This document shows positions 10,197 to 20,938 of a stretch of 64,000 nt of DNA, one piece after another. This stretch comes from Lampris incognitus (taxonomy: Eukaryota; Chordata; Actinopteri; Lampriformes; Lampridae), in assembly GCF_029633865.1 (NCBI RefSeq), contig NC_079212.1, positions 150,272,099 to 150,336,098 of the forward strand, given 5' to 3'. The notes under the pieces were generated by a model, which saw only the letters and a list, made by a program, of their open reading frames with translations, was not told the DNA's origin and searched no databases. How positions within the stretch are numbered: position 1 is the first letter of the stretch; each line of letters opens with the position of its first letter. The translations under genes and the position numbers were made by a program.

Positions 10197-10540
10197 GTGC
10201 CGCGGCCGGGCCGGGAGGCGGAGAGGTCGGCTACGAAGCCAGCAGAGCCCGGACAGAGCCAGGCTAACGACTAGCGTGCTAGCTCCAGACCTGACAGCGC
10301 ACCTCGGCCTACCGCGCCAGGCGCGGGCCGGACTATGATGACACGTAAAGAGATGGCCGGGGAGCGCCGCGTACCCCCCCCCCAAACCCCACCCCCCCCG
10401 CCGTCCGCAGCCGCCTGTCTGCCCGCCCGGCCGCCCGCCCGGCACACGGCGGGGGCGGTGCTCAGGGTCACAGGGCGCAGCGCTGCTGGACGAGCCCAAC
10501 GTGTCTTTAAACGCCAGACTATTAGCGGCTTAAAACACGA

Positions 10541-11905
10541 ATAAATTACTATTACTTAATAAATTACTATTACTTTAACACATTAAATTACTATTACTTA
10601 ATAAATTACTATTACTTTAACACATTAAATTACTATTACTTAATAAATTACTATTACTTTAACACATTAAATTACCGTTACTTAATAAATTACAATTTAA
10701 CACATTAAATTACTATTACTTAATAAATTACTATTACTTTAACACATTAAATTACTATTACTTAATAAATTACTATTACTTTAACACATTAAATTACTAT
10801 TACTTAATAAATTACTATTACTTTAACACATTAAATGACCATTACTTAGTAAATTACTATTACTTTAACACATTAAATTACTATTACTTAATAAATTACT
10901 ATTACTTTAAAACATTACATTACTATTACTTTAAAACATCAAATTACTATTACTTTCACACATTAAATTACTATTACTTTAAAACATCAAATTACTATTA
11001 CTTTCACACATTAAATTACTATTAATTTAACACATTAAATTACTATTACTTTAACACATTAAATTAATATTACTTAATAAATTACTATTACTTTAAAAAC
11101 GTTTTACTAGGAGTTTAAAAACAATAAATTACTATTACTTTAGAAACGTTTTACTATGAGTTTAAAAACAACACATTACTATTAATTTAGAAACGTTTTA
11201 CTATGAGTTTAAAAACAATACATGACTATTACTTTAAAAACGTTTTACTATGAGTTTAAAAACAATAAATTACTATTACTTTAGAAACGTTTTACTGAGT
11301 TTAAAAACAATAAATTACTATTACTTTAGAAACGTTTTACTATTGGTTTAACAACACGAATAAATTACTATTACTTTAAAACATTAAATTACTATTACTT
11401 AAAAAATACTATTAGATTAAAACATTAATAAATTAGAATAAAACAAATTACTATTAGTTTAAAAATATTAATAAATTATTGGTTTAAAAAGCATTTATTA
11501 ATTACTATTAGTTTAAAAAAAATAAATTAATATTAGTTTAAAAAATTACTAGTAGATTAAAACATTAAATTACTTTTAGTTTAAAAATGTGATAAATTAC
11601 TATTAGTTTAAAAAAATTAATAAATTACTATCGGATTAAAACAAATTACTATTAGTTTAAAAACATTAATAAATTATTAGTTTAAAAAGCATAAATAAAG
11701 TGCTATTAGTTTAAAAAGCATGAATAAATTACTATTAGTTAAAAAAAATTAATAAATTATTAGATTGAAAATTAATGAATTTCTATTGGATAAACATTTA
11801 AAAAATTACTATTGGATTAAAAACATGTATAAATTACTATTAGTTTCAAAAATTAACAAATGACTGTTAGTGTAAAAACATGAATAAATTACTCTTAGTT
11901 TAAGA
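10541..11905. repeat. AT-rich minisatellite (about 42 bp, decaying to irregular units)
   Basis: The 5' part has regular units of about 42 bp built from ttaaattactattacttaat and aaattactattactttaacaca. After about 11.1 kb these give way to related but degenerate units (agtttaaaaacaataaatta and variants). The gradient from homogeneous to diverged suggests recent amplification at the 5' end. No genes are seen. Confidence 0.92.
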
Positions 11906-12445
11906 ACTCAGACTGCTTCTAGTTTGAATTGTGTTAACGTTTGACTGTTAAGGTTTTGAAAGTTACCATGAAACTCCACGGTGTTAAAAAGTACTACAGT
12001 ATACTGCCACATGCAGGAAGGGGTTGACAGTAGAGCAGCAGTACTACTGTCGTTAGTGTCACACTACTACAACTTCTGAACAGTGTTAACATGAATGAAG
12101 TAGCTGTAAGAAGTGGCAGCATTAGACTACATGTGAAAAGTGTTCACGTTCAGATACGAGTAGATCTGAGAAGAAGAATTAAACTTCTTCTTTCATTATT
12201 TTGTGATTTAATAAGAGCTCATTCTCGAGCTTCTTGTAAGCCTCCTGGTGTGTTTTGTTGGTATTTACTGTGTAAGCAGTCATGACCATGGAGTAGAGGC
12301 AAAACTGTCCTGCCCTGTCTGACTGCTGGGAGACCCCTGTGTTTTTACCCCCCCCCCGGTGTTTTTACCCCCCCCCCGGTGTGATTGCGACTCTCATTCT
12401 GGCCCCTGTGTAAGTGACAATACCTGCGCCTGGTTTCCCAGTAAG

Positions 12446-12463
12446 ATGAGCGCAGCAGCAGCA

Positions 12464-12504
<41 letters not shown>

Positions 12505-12538
12505 CGGTGTCGCAGTCAAGCCCGCAGCAGCCAGTTAG
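12446..12538 (+). other. poly-Ala-like small ORF / (GCA)4(GCG)n tract with donor-like end
   Basis: An ATG at 12446 opens a 30-codon frame: Met-Ser, about 18 alanines, then GVAVKPAAAS and TAG at 12536-12538. The TAG is immediately followed by gtaaga, a donor consensus. The GCG run (12466-12504) is a trinucleotide microsatellite in its own right. It may be part of a non-coding exon or simply a GC-rich repeat. Low confidence as a gene. Confidence 0.25.
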
Positions 12539-12623
12539 GTAAGACGTGTGTTGCTGTAGTAACGGGGGCAGTACCTGGTTACACTGTACAAGCAGCTTAA
12601 GGCCGCTCCCTGCGTGCTGACAG

Positions 12624-12684
12624 GTGCCTCCGCCGAAGCAGCGATCGTCAACGTGTTCTTCACTTTCCACCTTGAAGAAGTTCG
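12624..12684 (+). other. possible 61-bp exon (unassigned)
   Basis: Bounded by gtgctgacag (acceptor-like) and ttcg followed by gtaaga (donor-like). It is open in more than one frame and its peptide is not recognised. Together with the donor-like end at 12538 it would form a short two-exon structure. There is no homology or transcript support. Confidence 0.2.
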
Positions 12685-13285
12685 GTAAGAATCGGGAAGT
12701 GCCACTGCCGGCACCAGGGCTTCAGTCGTGTCCTGTACTGAAGCTAGACGTTGCTGGTCATGACAGAGGACCTGAGGGGACCCACGGGGATCCCGGCATG
12801 CGGTTCTGTAGTACGGAGGGAGTCCTGTTCCTCACGGTGTAGTTTGTGGTCACCGTCCACAAGTTCTTATGAAGTCCAGAGACAGCAGATGTGCTGGCAG
12901 CTGGACCAGACCGACTCGGGAACCAAACCAGGCTCACATCCAAACTGTAGGGAGCTTGTAGAAGACAGAACAGACGGCTGTGAGTGGTCAGACAGGTGTG
13001 GTGTCTGTGGCGTCTAGCAGCCCGTCTGCGTTGTGGACGCCAGTCATGTCGCTCGTTCTGTGGTACTTCCTCAAGTCCTGCTGGTCTGGCGCCTCGGGGT
13101 CTGCAGCTCAGTTGGGGACCAGCAAAGTCGCTCACTACACATGTGGAGAGCATACTAGAATTCAGGCAATGAATAAAAGATGAGAGACTGTTGATTCGTT
13201 ATTTAAGAACGAGCCTGTCTAACAGTCCTGGTCTCTGCTGTGGCCTGCACAACACACGGCACAGTGACGCAAAACCTCCACCCCC

Positions 13286-13336
13286 GTGAGACCCGCTGAC
13301 GCGGCTTGGTCACCAAGCCGCGTCAGCGGGTCTCAC
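13286..13336. other. perfect palindrome, 25-bp arms with 1-nt centre
   Basis: 13286-13310 is exactly the reverse complement of 13312-13336, leaving only C13311 unpaired. The arm starts gtgagacccgctgacgcggc. The sequence is CpG-rich and not part of any adjacent array. In DNA it could extrude as a cruciform; in RNA it would be a complete hairpin. Confidence 0.95.
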
Positions 13337-13471
13337 TCCAGACTGCAGAGGGCACTGACTTACATGGGTCCGGATCAACTGATCCGACCCGGTCAGATGG
13401 GGCGTGACTCTGGTGTGGAGGCTCTCTCGGTGTACTGAACACAGGATAACAACACTGCAACACAACAACCT

Positions 13472-13481
13472 CCACACACAC

Positions 13482-13533
<52 letters not shown>
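13472..13533. repeat. (CA)n microsatellite
   Basis: About 30 CA units with a single CG interruption near 13485, ending in ctatatatac. Confidence 0.95.
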
Positions 13534-13535
<2 letters not shown>

Positions 13536-13675
13536 TATATACACAAGGACGGACCACACACACAGTCAGTGGTGCAGAGACTACATCAGAGATGCTGAAG
13601 TACACCTTAGCAGCTCACTGACATAGTACACGCCTGAGGTAGATGGACATGACAGAGCGTACCAGTATACATACG

Positions 13676-14580
13676 ATGTACAGTACACAGTATATACAAC
13701 ATGTACTGTACAGTAGATATACACCTGTACAGTACAACATGTACAGTACAGTATATACACATATACAGTACAGTATATACACATGTACAGTACAGTATAT
13801 ACACATGTACAGTACAGTATATACACATGTACAGTACAGTATATACAACATGTACAGTACAGTATATACACATGTACAGTACAGTATATACAACATGTAC
13901 TGTACAGTAGATATACACCTGTACAGTACAACATGTACAGTACAGTATATACACATGTACAGTACAGTATATACACATGTACAGTACAGTATATACAACA
14001 TGTACTGTACAGAATATACAACATGTACAGTACAGTATATACACATGTACAGTACAGTATATACACATGTACAGTACAGTATATACACATGTACAGTACA
14101 GTATATACAACATGTACAGTACAGTATATACACATGTACAGTACAGTATATACAACATGTACTGTACAGTAGATATACACCTGTACAGTACAACATGTAC
14201 AGTACAGTATATACACATGTACAGTACAGTATATACACATGTACAGTACAGTATATACAACATGTACTGTACAGAATATACAACATGTACAGTACAGTAT
14301 ATACACATGTACAGTACAGTATATACACATGTACAGTACAGTATATACAACATGTACAGTACAGTATATACACATGTACAGTACAGTATATACAACATGT
14401 ACAGTACAGTATATACACATGTACAGTACAGTATATACAACATGTACAGTACAGTATATACACATGTACAGTACAGTATATACAACATGTACAGTACAGT
14501 ATATACACATGTACAGTACAGTATATACAACATGTACAGTACAGTATATACAACATGTACAGTACAGTATATACAACATG
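13676..14580. repeat. 22/23-bp minisatellite rich in TGTAC palindromes
   Basis: Units acatgtacagtacagtata plus tac (22 bp) and the same with an extra A (23 bp), about 40 copies. Composite blocks containing 'gtactgtacagtagatatac' recur three times (near 13700, 13893 and 14158). Because the unit contains gtac/tgtaca palindromes, both strands look alike and all frames on both strands are open for 200-330 codons (YTVQYIH/CTVHVVY repeats). These are not genes. Confidence 0.95.
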
Positions 14581-14648
14581 GTTGGATTTATTGACAGTGT
14601 TAAGTGTTCCTTTGAATGACAGCCTGTAGAAATAAACTTTTTATATCT
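14581..14648. other. short unique spacer between arrays
   Basis: About 68 bp of unrecognised sequence, including an AATAAA-like 'agaaataaac', between two unrelated tandem arrays. Confidence 0.5.
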
Positions 14649-17600
14649 GGTTGTTTTGGGGTACAGTGCTCTGTAGCGCCTGTCAGAGAGGAGGAGCTGG
14701 AACAGGTTGTTTCGGGGTACAGTGCTCTGTAGCGCCTGTCAGAGAGGAGGAGCTGGAACAGGTTGTTTCGGGGTACAGTGCGCTGTAGCGCCTACCAGAG
14801 GGGAGGAGTTGGAACAGGTTGTTTCGGGGTACAGTGCTCTGTAGCGCCTGTCAGAGAGGAGGAGCTGGACCAGGTTGTTTCGGGGTACAGTGGTCTGTAG
14901 CGCCTGTCAGAAGGGAGGAGCTGGAACAGGTTGTTTCGGGGTACAGTGCTCTGTAGCGCCTGTCAGAGAGGAGGAGCTGGAACAGGTTGCTTCGGGGTAC
15001 AGTGCTCTGTAGCGCCTGTCAGAGAGGAGGAGCTGGAACAGGTTGTTTCGGGGTACAGTGCGCTGTAGCGCCTACCAGAGGGGAGGAGTTGGAACAGGTT
15101 GTTTCGGGGTACAGTGTTCTGTAGCGCCTGTCAGAAGGGAGGAGTTAGAACAGGTTGTTTCGGGGTACAGTGCTCTGTAGCGCCTGTCAGAGAGGAGGAG
15201 CTGGAACAGGTTGTTTCGGGGTACAGTGTTCTGTAGCGCCTACCAGAGGGGAGGAGCTGGAACAGGTTGTTTCGGGGTACAGTGCTCTGTAGCGCCTGTC
15301 AGAGAGGAGGAGCTGGAACAGGTTGTTTCGGGGTACAGTGCTCTGTAGCGCCTGTCAGAGAGGAGGAGCTGGACCAGGTTGTTTCGGGGTACAGTGGTCT
15401 GTAGCGCCTGTCAGAGAGGAGGAGCTGGAACAGGTTGTTTCGGGGTACAGTGCTCTGTAGCGCCTGTCAGAGAGGAGGAGCTGGAACAGGTTGTTTCGGG
15501 GTACAGTGCTCTGTAGCGCCTGTCAGAGAGGAGGAGTTGGAACAGGTTTTTTTGGGGTACAGTGCTCTGTAGCGCCTGTCAGAGAGGAGGAGCTGGAACA
15601 GGTTGTTTCGGGGTACAGTGCTCTGTAGCGCCTGTCAGAGAGGAGGAGCTGGACCAGGTTGTTTCGGGGTGCAGTGGTCTGTAGCGCCTGTCAGAGAGGA
15701 GGAGCTGGAACAGGTTGTTTCGGGGTACAGTGCTCTGTAGCGCCTGTCAGAGAGGAGGAGCTGGAACAGGTTGTTTCGGGGTACAGTGCTCTGTAGCGCC
15801 TGTCAGAGAGGAGGAGTTGGAACAGGTTTTTTTGGGGTACAGTGCTCTGTAGCGCCTGTCAGAGAGGAGGAGCTGGAACAGGTTGTTTCGGGGTACAGTG
15901 CTCTGTAGCGCCTGTCAGAGAGGAGGAGCTGGAACAGGTTGTTTCGGGGTACAGTGTTCTGTAGCGCCTGTCAGAGAGGAGGAGCTGGAACAGGTTGTTT
16001 CGGGGTACAGTGCTCTGTAGCGCCTGTCAGAAGGGAGGCGTTGGAACAGGTTTTTTTGGGGTACAGTGCTCCGTAGCACCTGTCAGAGAGGAGGAGCTGG
16101 ACCAGGTTGTTTCGGGGTACAGTGCTCTGTAGCGCCTGTCAGAAGGGAGGAGTTGGAACAGGTTTTTTTGGGGTACAGTGTTCTGTAGCGCCTGTCAGAG
16201 AGGAGGAGTTGGAACAGGTTTTTTTGGGGTACAGTGTTCTGTAGCGCCTGTCAGAGAGGAGGAGCTGGAACAGGTTGTTTCGGGGTACAGTGTTCTGTAG
16301 CGCCTGTCAGAGAGGAGGAGCTGGAACAGGTTGTTTCGGGGTACAGTGCTCTGTAGCGCCTGTCAGAGAGGAGGAGCTGGAACAGGTTGTTTCGGGGTAC
16401 AGTGCTCTGTAGCGCCTGTCAGAGAGGAGGAGCTGGAACAGGTTGTTTCGGGGTACAGTGCTCTGTAGCGCCTGTCAGAGAGGAGGAGTTGGAACAGGTT
16501 GTTTCGGGGTACAGTGTTCTGTAGCGCCTGTCAGAAGGGAGGAGTTAGAACAGGTTGTTTCGGGGTACAGTGCTCTGTAGCGCCTGTCAGAGAGGAGGAG
16601 CTGGAACAGGTTGTTTCGGGGTACAGTGTTCTGTAGCGCCTGTCAGAGAGGAGGAGCTGGAACAGGTTGTTTCGGGGTACAGTGTTCTGTAGCGCCTGTC
16701 AGAAGGGAGGAGTTGGAACAGGTTTTTTTTGGGGTACAGTGCTCTGTAGCGCCTGTCAGAGAGGAGGAGCTGGACCAGGTTGTTTCGGGGTACAGTGCTC
16801 TGTAGCGCCTGTCAGAAGGGAGGAGTTGGAACAGGTTTTTTTTGGGGTACAGTGCTCTGTAGCGCCTGTCAGAGAGGAGGAGCTGGACCAGGTTGTTTCG
16901 GGGTACAGTGCTCTGTAGCGCCTGTCAGAGAGGAGGAGTTGGAACAGGTTTTTTTGGGGTACAGTGCTCTGTAGCGCCTGTCAGAGAGGAGGAGCTGGAC
17001 CAGGTTGTTTCGGGGTACAGTGGTCTGTAGCGCCTGTCAGAGAGGAGGAGCTGGAACAGGTTGTTTCGGGGTACAGTGCTCTGTAGCGCCTGTCAGAGAG
17101 GAGGAGCTGGAACAGGTTGTTTCGGGGTACAGTGCTCTGTAGCGCCTGTCAGAGAGGAGGAGTTGGAACAGGTTTTTTTGGGGTACAGTGCTCTGTAGCG
17201 CCTGTCAGAGAGGAGGAGCTGGAACAGGTTGTTTCGGGGTACAGTGCTCTGTAGCGCCTGTCAGAGAGGAGGAGCTGGAACAGGTTGTTTCGGGGTACAG
17301 TGTTCTGTAGCGCCTGTCAGAGAGGAGGAGCTGGAACAGGTTGTTTCGGGGTACAGTGCTCTGTAGCGCCTGTCAGAAGGGAGGCGTTGGAACAGGTTTT
17401 TTTGGGGTACAGTGCTCCGTAGCGCCTGTCAGAGAGGAGGAGCTGGACCAGGTTGTTTCGGGGTACAGTGCTCTGTAGCGCCTGTCAGAAGGGAGGAGTT
17501 GGAACAGGTTTTTTTGGGGTACAGTGTTCTGTAGCGCCTGTCAGAGAGGAGGAGTTAGAACAGGTTGTTTCGGGGTACAGTGCTCCGTAGCGCCTGTCAG

Positions 17601-20144
17601 AGAGGAGGAGCTGGACCAGGTTGTTTCGGGGTACAGTGCTCTGTAGCGCCTGTCAGAAGGGAGGAGTTGGAACAGGTTTTTTTGGGGTACAGTGTTCTGT
17701 AGCGCCTGTCAGAAGGGAGGAGTTGGAACAGGTTTTTTTTGGGGTACAGTGCTCTGTAGCGCCTGTCAGAGAGGAGGAGCTGGACCAGGTTGTTTCGGGG
17801 TACAGTGCTCTGTAGCGCCTGTCAGAGAGGAGGAGTTGGAACAGGTTTTTTTGGGGTACAGTGCTCTGTAGCGCCTGTCAGAGAGGAGGAGCTGGACCAG
17901 GTTGTTTCGGGGTACAGTGGTCTGTAGCGCCTGTCAGAGAGGAGGAGCTGGAACAGGTTGTTTCGGGGTACAGTGCTCTGTAGCGCCTGTCAGAGAGGAG
18001 GAGCTGGAACAGGTTGTTTCGGGGTACAGTGCTCTGTAGCGCCTGTCAGAGAGGAGGAGTTGGAACAGGTTTTTTTGGGGTACAGTGCTCTGTAGCGCCT
18101 GTCAGAGAGGAGGAGCTGGAACAGGTTGTTTCGGGGTACAGTGCTCTGTAGCGCCTGTCAGAGAGGAGGAGCTGGAACAGGTTGTTTCGGGGTACAGTGT
18201 TCTGTAGCGCCTGTCAGAGAGGAGGAGCTGGAACAGGTTGTTTCGGGGTACAGTGCTCTGTAGCGCCTGTCAGAAGGGAGGCGTTGGAACAGGTTTTTTT
18301 GGGGTACAGTGCTCCGTAGCGCCTGTCAGAGAGGAGGAGCTGGACCAGGTTGTTTCGGGGTACAGTGCTCTGTAGCGCCTGTCAGAAGGGAGGAGTTGGA
18401 ACAGGTTTTTTTGGGGTACAGTGTTCTGTAGCGCCTGTCAGAGAGGAGGAGTTGGAACAGGTTTTTTTGGGGTACAGTGTTCTGTAGCGCCTGTCAGAGA
18501 GGAGGAGTTAGAACAGGTTGTTTCGGGGTACAGTGCTCTGTAGCGCCTGTCAGAGAGGAGGAGCTGGACCAGGTTGTTTCGGGGTACAGTGGTCTGTAGC
18601 GCCTGTCAGAGAGGAGGAGCTGGAACAGGTTGTTTCGGGGTACAGTGCTCTGTAGCGCCTGTCAGAGAGGAGGAGCTGGAACAGGTTGTTTCGGGGTACA
18701 GTGCTCTGTAGCGCCTGTCAGAGAGGAGGAGCTGGAACAGGTTGTTTCGGGGTACAGTGCTCTGTAGCGCCTGTCAGAGAGGAGGAGCTGGAACAGGTTG
18801 TTTCGGGGTACAGTGGTCTGTAGCGCCTGTCAGAGAGGAGGAGCTGGAACAGGTTGTTTCGAGGTACAGTGCTCTGTAGCGCCTGTCAGAGAGGAGGAGC
18901 TGGAACAGGTTGTTTCGGGGTACAGTGCTCTGTAGCGCCTGTCAGAGAGGAGGAGCTGGAACAGGTTGTTTCGGGGTACAGTGGTCTGTAGCGCCTGTCA
19001 GAGAGGAGGAGCTGGAACAGGTTGTTTCGGGGTACAGTGCTCTGTAGCGCCTGTCAGAGAGGAGGAGCTGGAACAGGTTGTTTCGGGGTACAGTGCTCTG
19101 TAGCGCCTGTCAGAGAGGAGGAGCTGGAACAGGTTGTTTCGGGGTACAGTGTTCTGTAGCGCCTGTCAGAGAGGAGGAGCTGGAACAGGTTGTTTCGGGG
19201 TACAGTGCTCTGTAGCGCCTGTCAGAAGGGAGGAGTTGGAACAGGTTTTTTTGGGGTACAGTGTTCTGTAGCGCCTGTCAGAGAGGAGGAGCTGGACCAG
19301 GTTGTTTCGGGGTACAGTGGTCTGTAGCGCCTGTCAGAGAGGAGGAGCTGGAACAGGTTGTTTCGGGGTACAGTGCTCTGTAGCGCCTGTCAGAAGGGAG
19401 GAGTTGGAACAGGTTTTTTTGGGGTACAGTGCTCCGTAGCGCCTGTCAGAGAGGAGGAGCTGGACCAGGTTGTTTCGGGGTACAGTGCTCTGTAGCGCCT
19501 GTCAGAAGGGAGGAGTTGGAACAGGTTTTTTTGGGGTACAGTGCTCTGTAGCGCCTACCAGAGAGGAGGAGCTGGAACAGGTTGTTTCGGGGTACAGTGC
19601 TCTGTAGCGCCTGTCAGAGAGGAGGAGTTGGAACAGGTTTTTTTGGGGTACAGTGCTCTGTAGCGCCTGTCAGAGAGGAGGAGCTGGACCAGGTTGTTTC
19701 GGGGTACAGTGGTCTGTAGCGCCTGTCAGAGAGGAGGAGCTGGAACAGGTTGTTTCGGGGTACAGTGGTCTGTAGCGCCTGTCAGAGAGGAGGAGCTGGA
19801 ACAGGTTGTTTCGGGGTACAGTGCTCTTTAGCGCCTGTCAGAGAGGAGGAGCTGGAACAGGTTGTTTCGGGGTACAGTGCTCTGTAGCGCCTGTCAGAGA
19901 GGAGGAGTTGGAACAGGTTTTTTTGGGGTACAGTGCTCTGTAGCGCCTGTCAGAGAGGAGGAGCTGGAACAGGTTGTTTCGGGGTACAGTGCTCTGTAGC
20001 GCCTGTCAGAGAGGAGGAGCTGGACCAGGTTGTTTCGGGGTACAGTGCTCTGTAGCGCCTGTCAGAGAGGAGGAGCTGGAACAGGTTGTTTCGGGGTACA
20101 GTGCTCTGTAGCGCCTACCAGAGAGGAGGAGCTGGACCAGGTTG
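14649..20144. repeat. 56-bp minisatellite, about 98 copies
   Basis: Unit gtttcggggtacagtgctct, then gtagcgcctgtcagagagga, then ggagctggaacaggtt (56 bp). Recurrent variants are tttttttgggg for gtttcgggg, gaagggagg for gagaggagg, and gttctg or ggtctg for gctctg. Blocks of variants are themselves repeated, for example about 897 bp apart (16 units plus 1 bp) between 16931 and 17828. The many stops keep frames short. Array length is about 5.5 kb. Confidence 0.97.
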
Positions 20145-20525
20145 TGACCAGGGTGTGATGGGTCTGCAGTGATAAGTCGTGTCATCCTCGTGTCCTCACA
20201 CACCAGTATACACCTGGTCTTGTCCTACGCATGACAAGTGCGGTTACCTGGGTTTTGATTGGGCAGCACGGTATATTCTCAGTCTGCAGCATCAACAGTG
20301 TGTCAGTGTGAACACCAACACACACTTTTCTCTCGCCTGTTCTGCCATGAACACACTGTGTTGTTGCACACCTCTACAACTCAGTGTTCACATTCTCACT
20401 CTGATGACATGTAAAGAAAACAAAGCAGGTTGTTGTTACATTTGCCCTGCAAATGTGAAAGTGTTGTTATTTTATCCATCTGAAGCATGAGGGTCATCCC
20501 AGCATGCTTCAAAAGAAACCCCGAC
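20145..20525. other. unrecognised single-copy spacer
   Basis: About 380 bp with no recognised gene, RNA or known repeat. A 103-codon frame at 20179-20490 has no supporting signals and is probably chance. Confidence 0.5.
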
Positions 20526-20850
20526 TATGAAGACCTGTACACCTGGTCACATCATGAAGACCTGTAGACCTGATCACATTATGAAGACTTGTACACCTGA
20601 TCACATCATGAAGACCTGTAGACCTGATCACATTATGAAGACTTGTACACCTGATCACATTATGAAGACTTGTACACCTGATCACATTATGAAGACTTGT
20701 ACACCTGATCACATTATGAAGACTTGTACACCTGATCACATTATGAAGACTTGTACACCTGATCACATTATGAAGACTTGTACACCTGATCACATAATGA
20801 AGACTTGTACACCTGATCACATTATGAAGACTTGTACACCTGATCACATT
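20526..20850. repeat. 27-bp minisatellite, 12 copies
   Basis: Units attatgaagacttgtacacc followed by tgatcac (27 bp), with tagacc/acacc and catc/catt variants in the first copies. In frame it reads MKTCTPDHI repeats; not a gene. Confidence 0.95.
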
Positions 20851-20938
20851 AATCTTGGCATCAGCTGTAAACGTGATGTAAAACTCTACACGTCTTAGTT
20901 TGGACTCCGTTGAGCCTTTTCCACCTGAATCCAAGCTC

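Larger units (their letters stand above)
9700..10500 (+). promoter_or_regulatory. CpG-rich promoter-like island, candidate cnbp promoter
   Basis: A dense run of CpGs in a window that is otherwise repeat. It contains a YY1-type motif, aatggcggcc, at 9861-9870, a GGA/GGC-rich tract at 9955-10015, and a consensus splice donor (gcgag then gtgagt) at 10090/10091. The island points towards the cnbp coding exons 44 kb downstream, with no other recognisable gene between. Housekeeping genes such as CNBP usually have a non-coding first exon in a CpG island. The link to cnbp is inferred from order and orientation, and no TATA box is evident. Confidence 0.5.
11906..13471. other. mostly single-copy island within the candidate intron 1
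   Basis: About 1.5 kb of complex sequence in a sea of repeat. It holds two C-run copies near 12350 and 12370, the poly-GCG tract at 12452-12504, a possible small exon at 12624-12684, an AATAAA near 13173 and the perfect palindrome at 13286-13336. Frames of 60-130 codons overlap in several phases and none can be chosen as coding. It may contain an alternative first exon of cnbp or a non-coding transcript. Confidence 0.4.

Noticed and set aside
8035-10338. 696-codon and other long frames over the purine-rich array and CpG island
   Set aside because: Low-complexity [14 protein letters not shown] and PSHSPSH products continuous with tandem repeats. The part over the island has no independent start or known domain.
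13581-14629. Long Tyr/Cys/Val or Tyr/Thr/Gln frames on both strands
   Set aside because: Self-complementary 22/23-bp array read in all frames.
14649-20144. Regular repeats with spaced variants that could suggest a CRISPR array
   Set aside because: There are no unique spacers between repeats, the unit is continuous at 56 bp, and the genome is eukaryotic.
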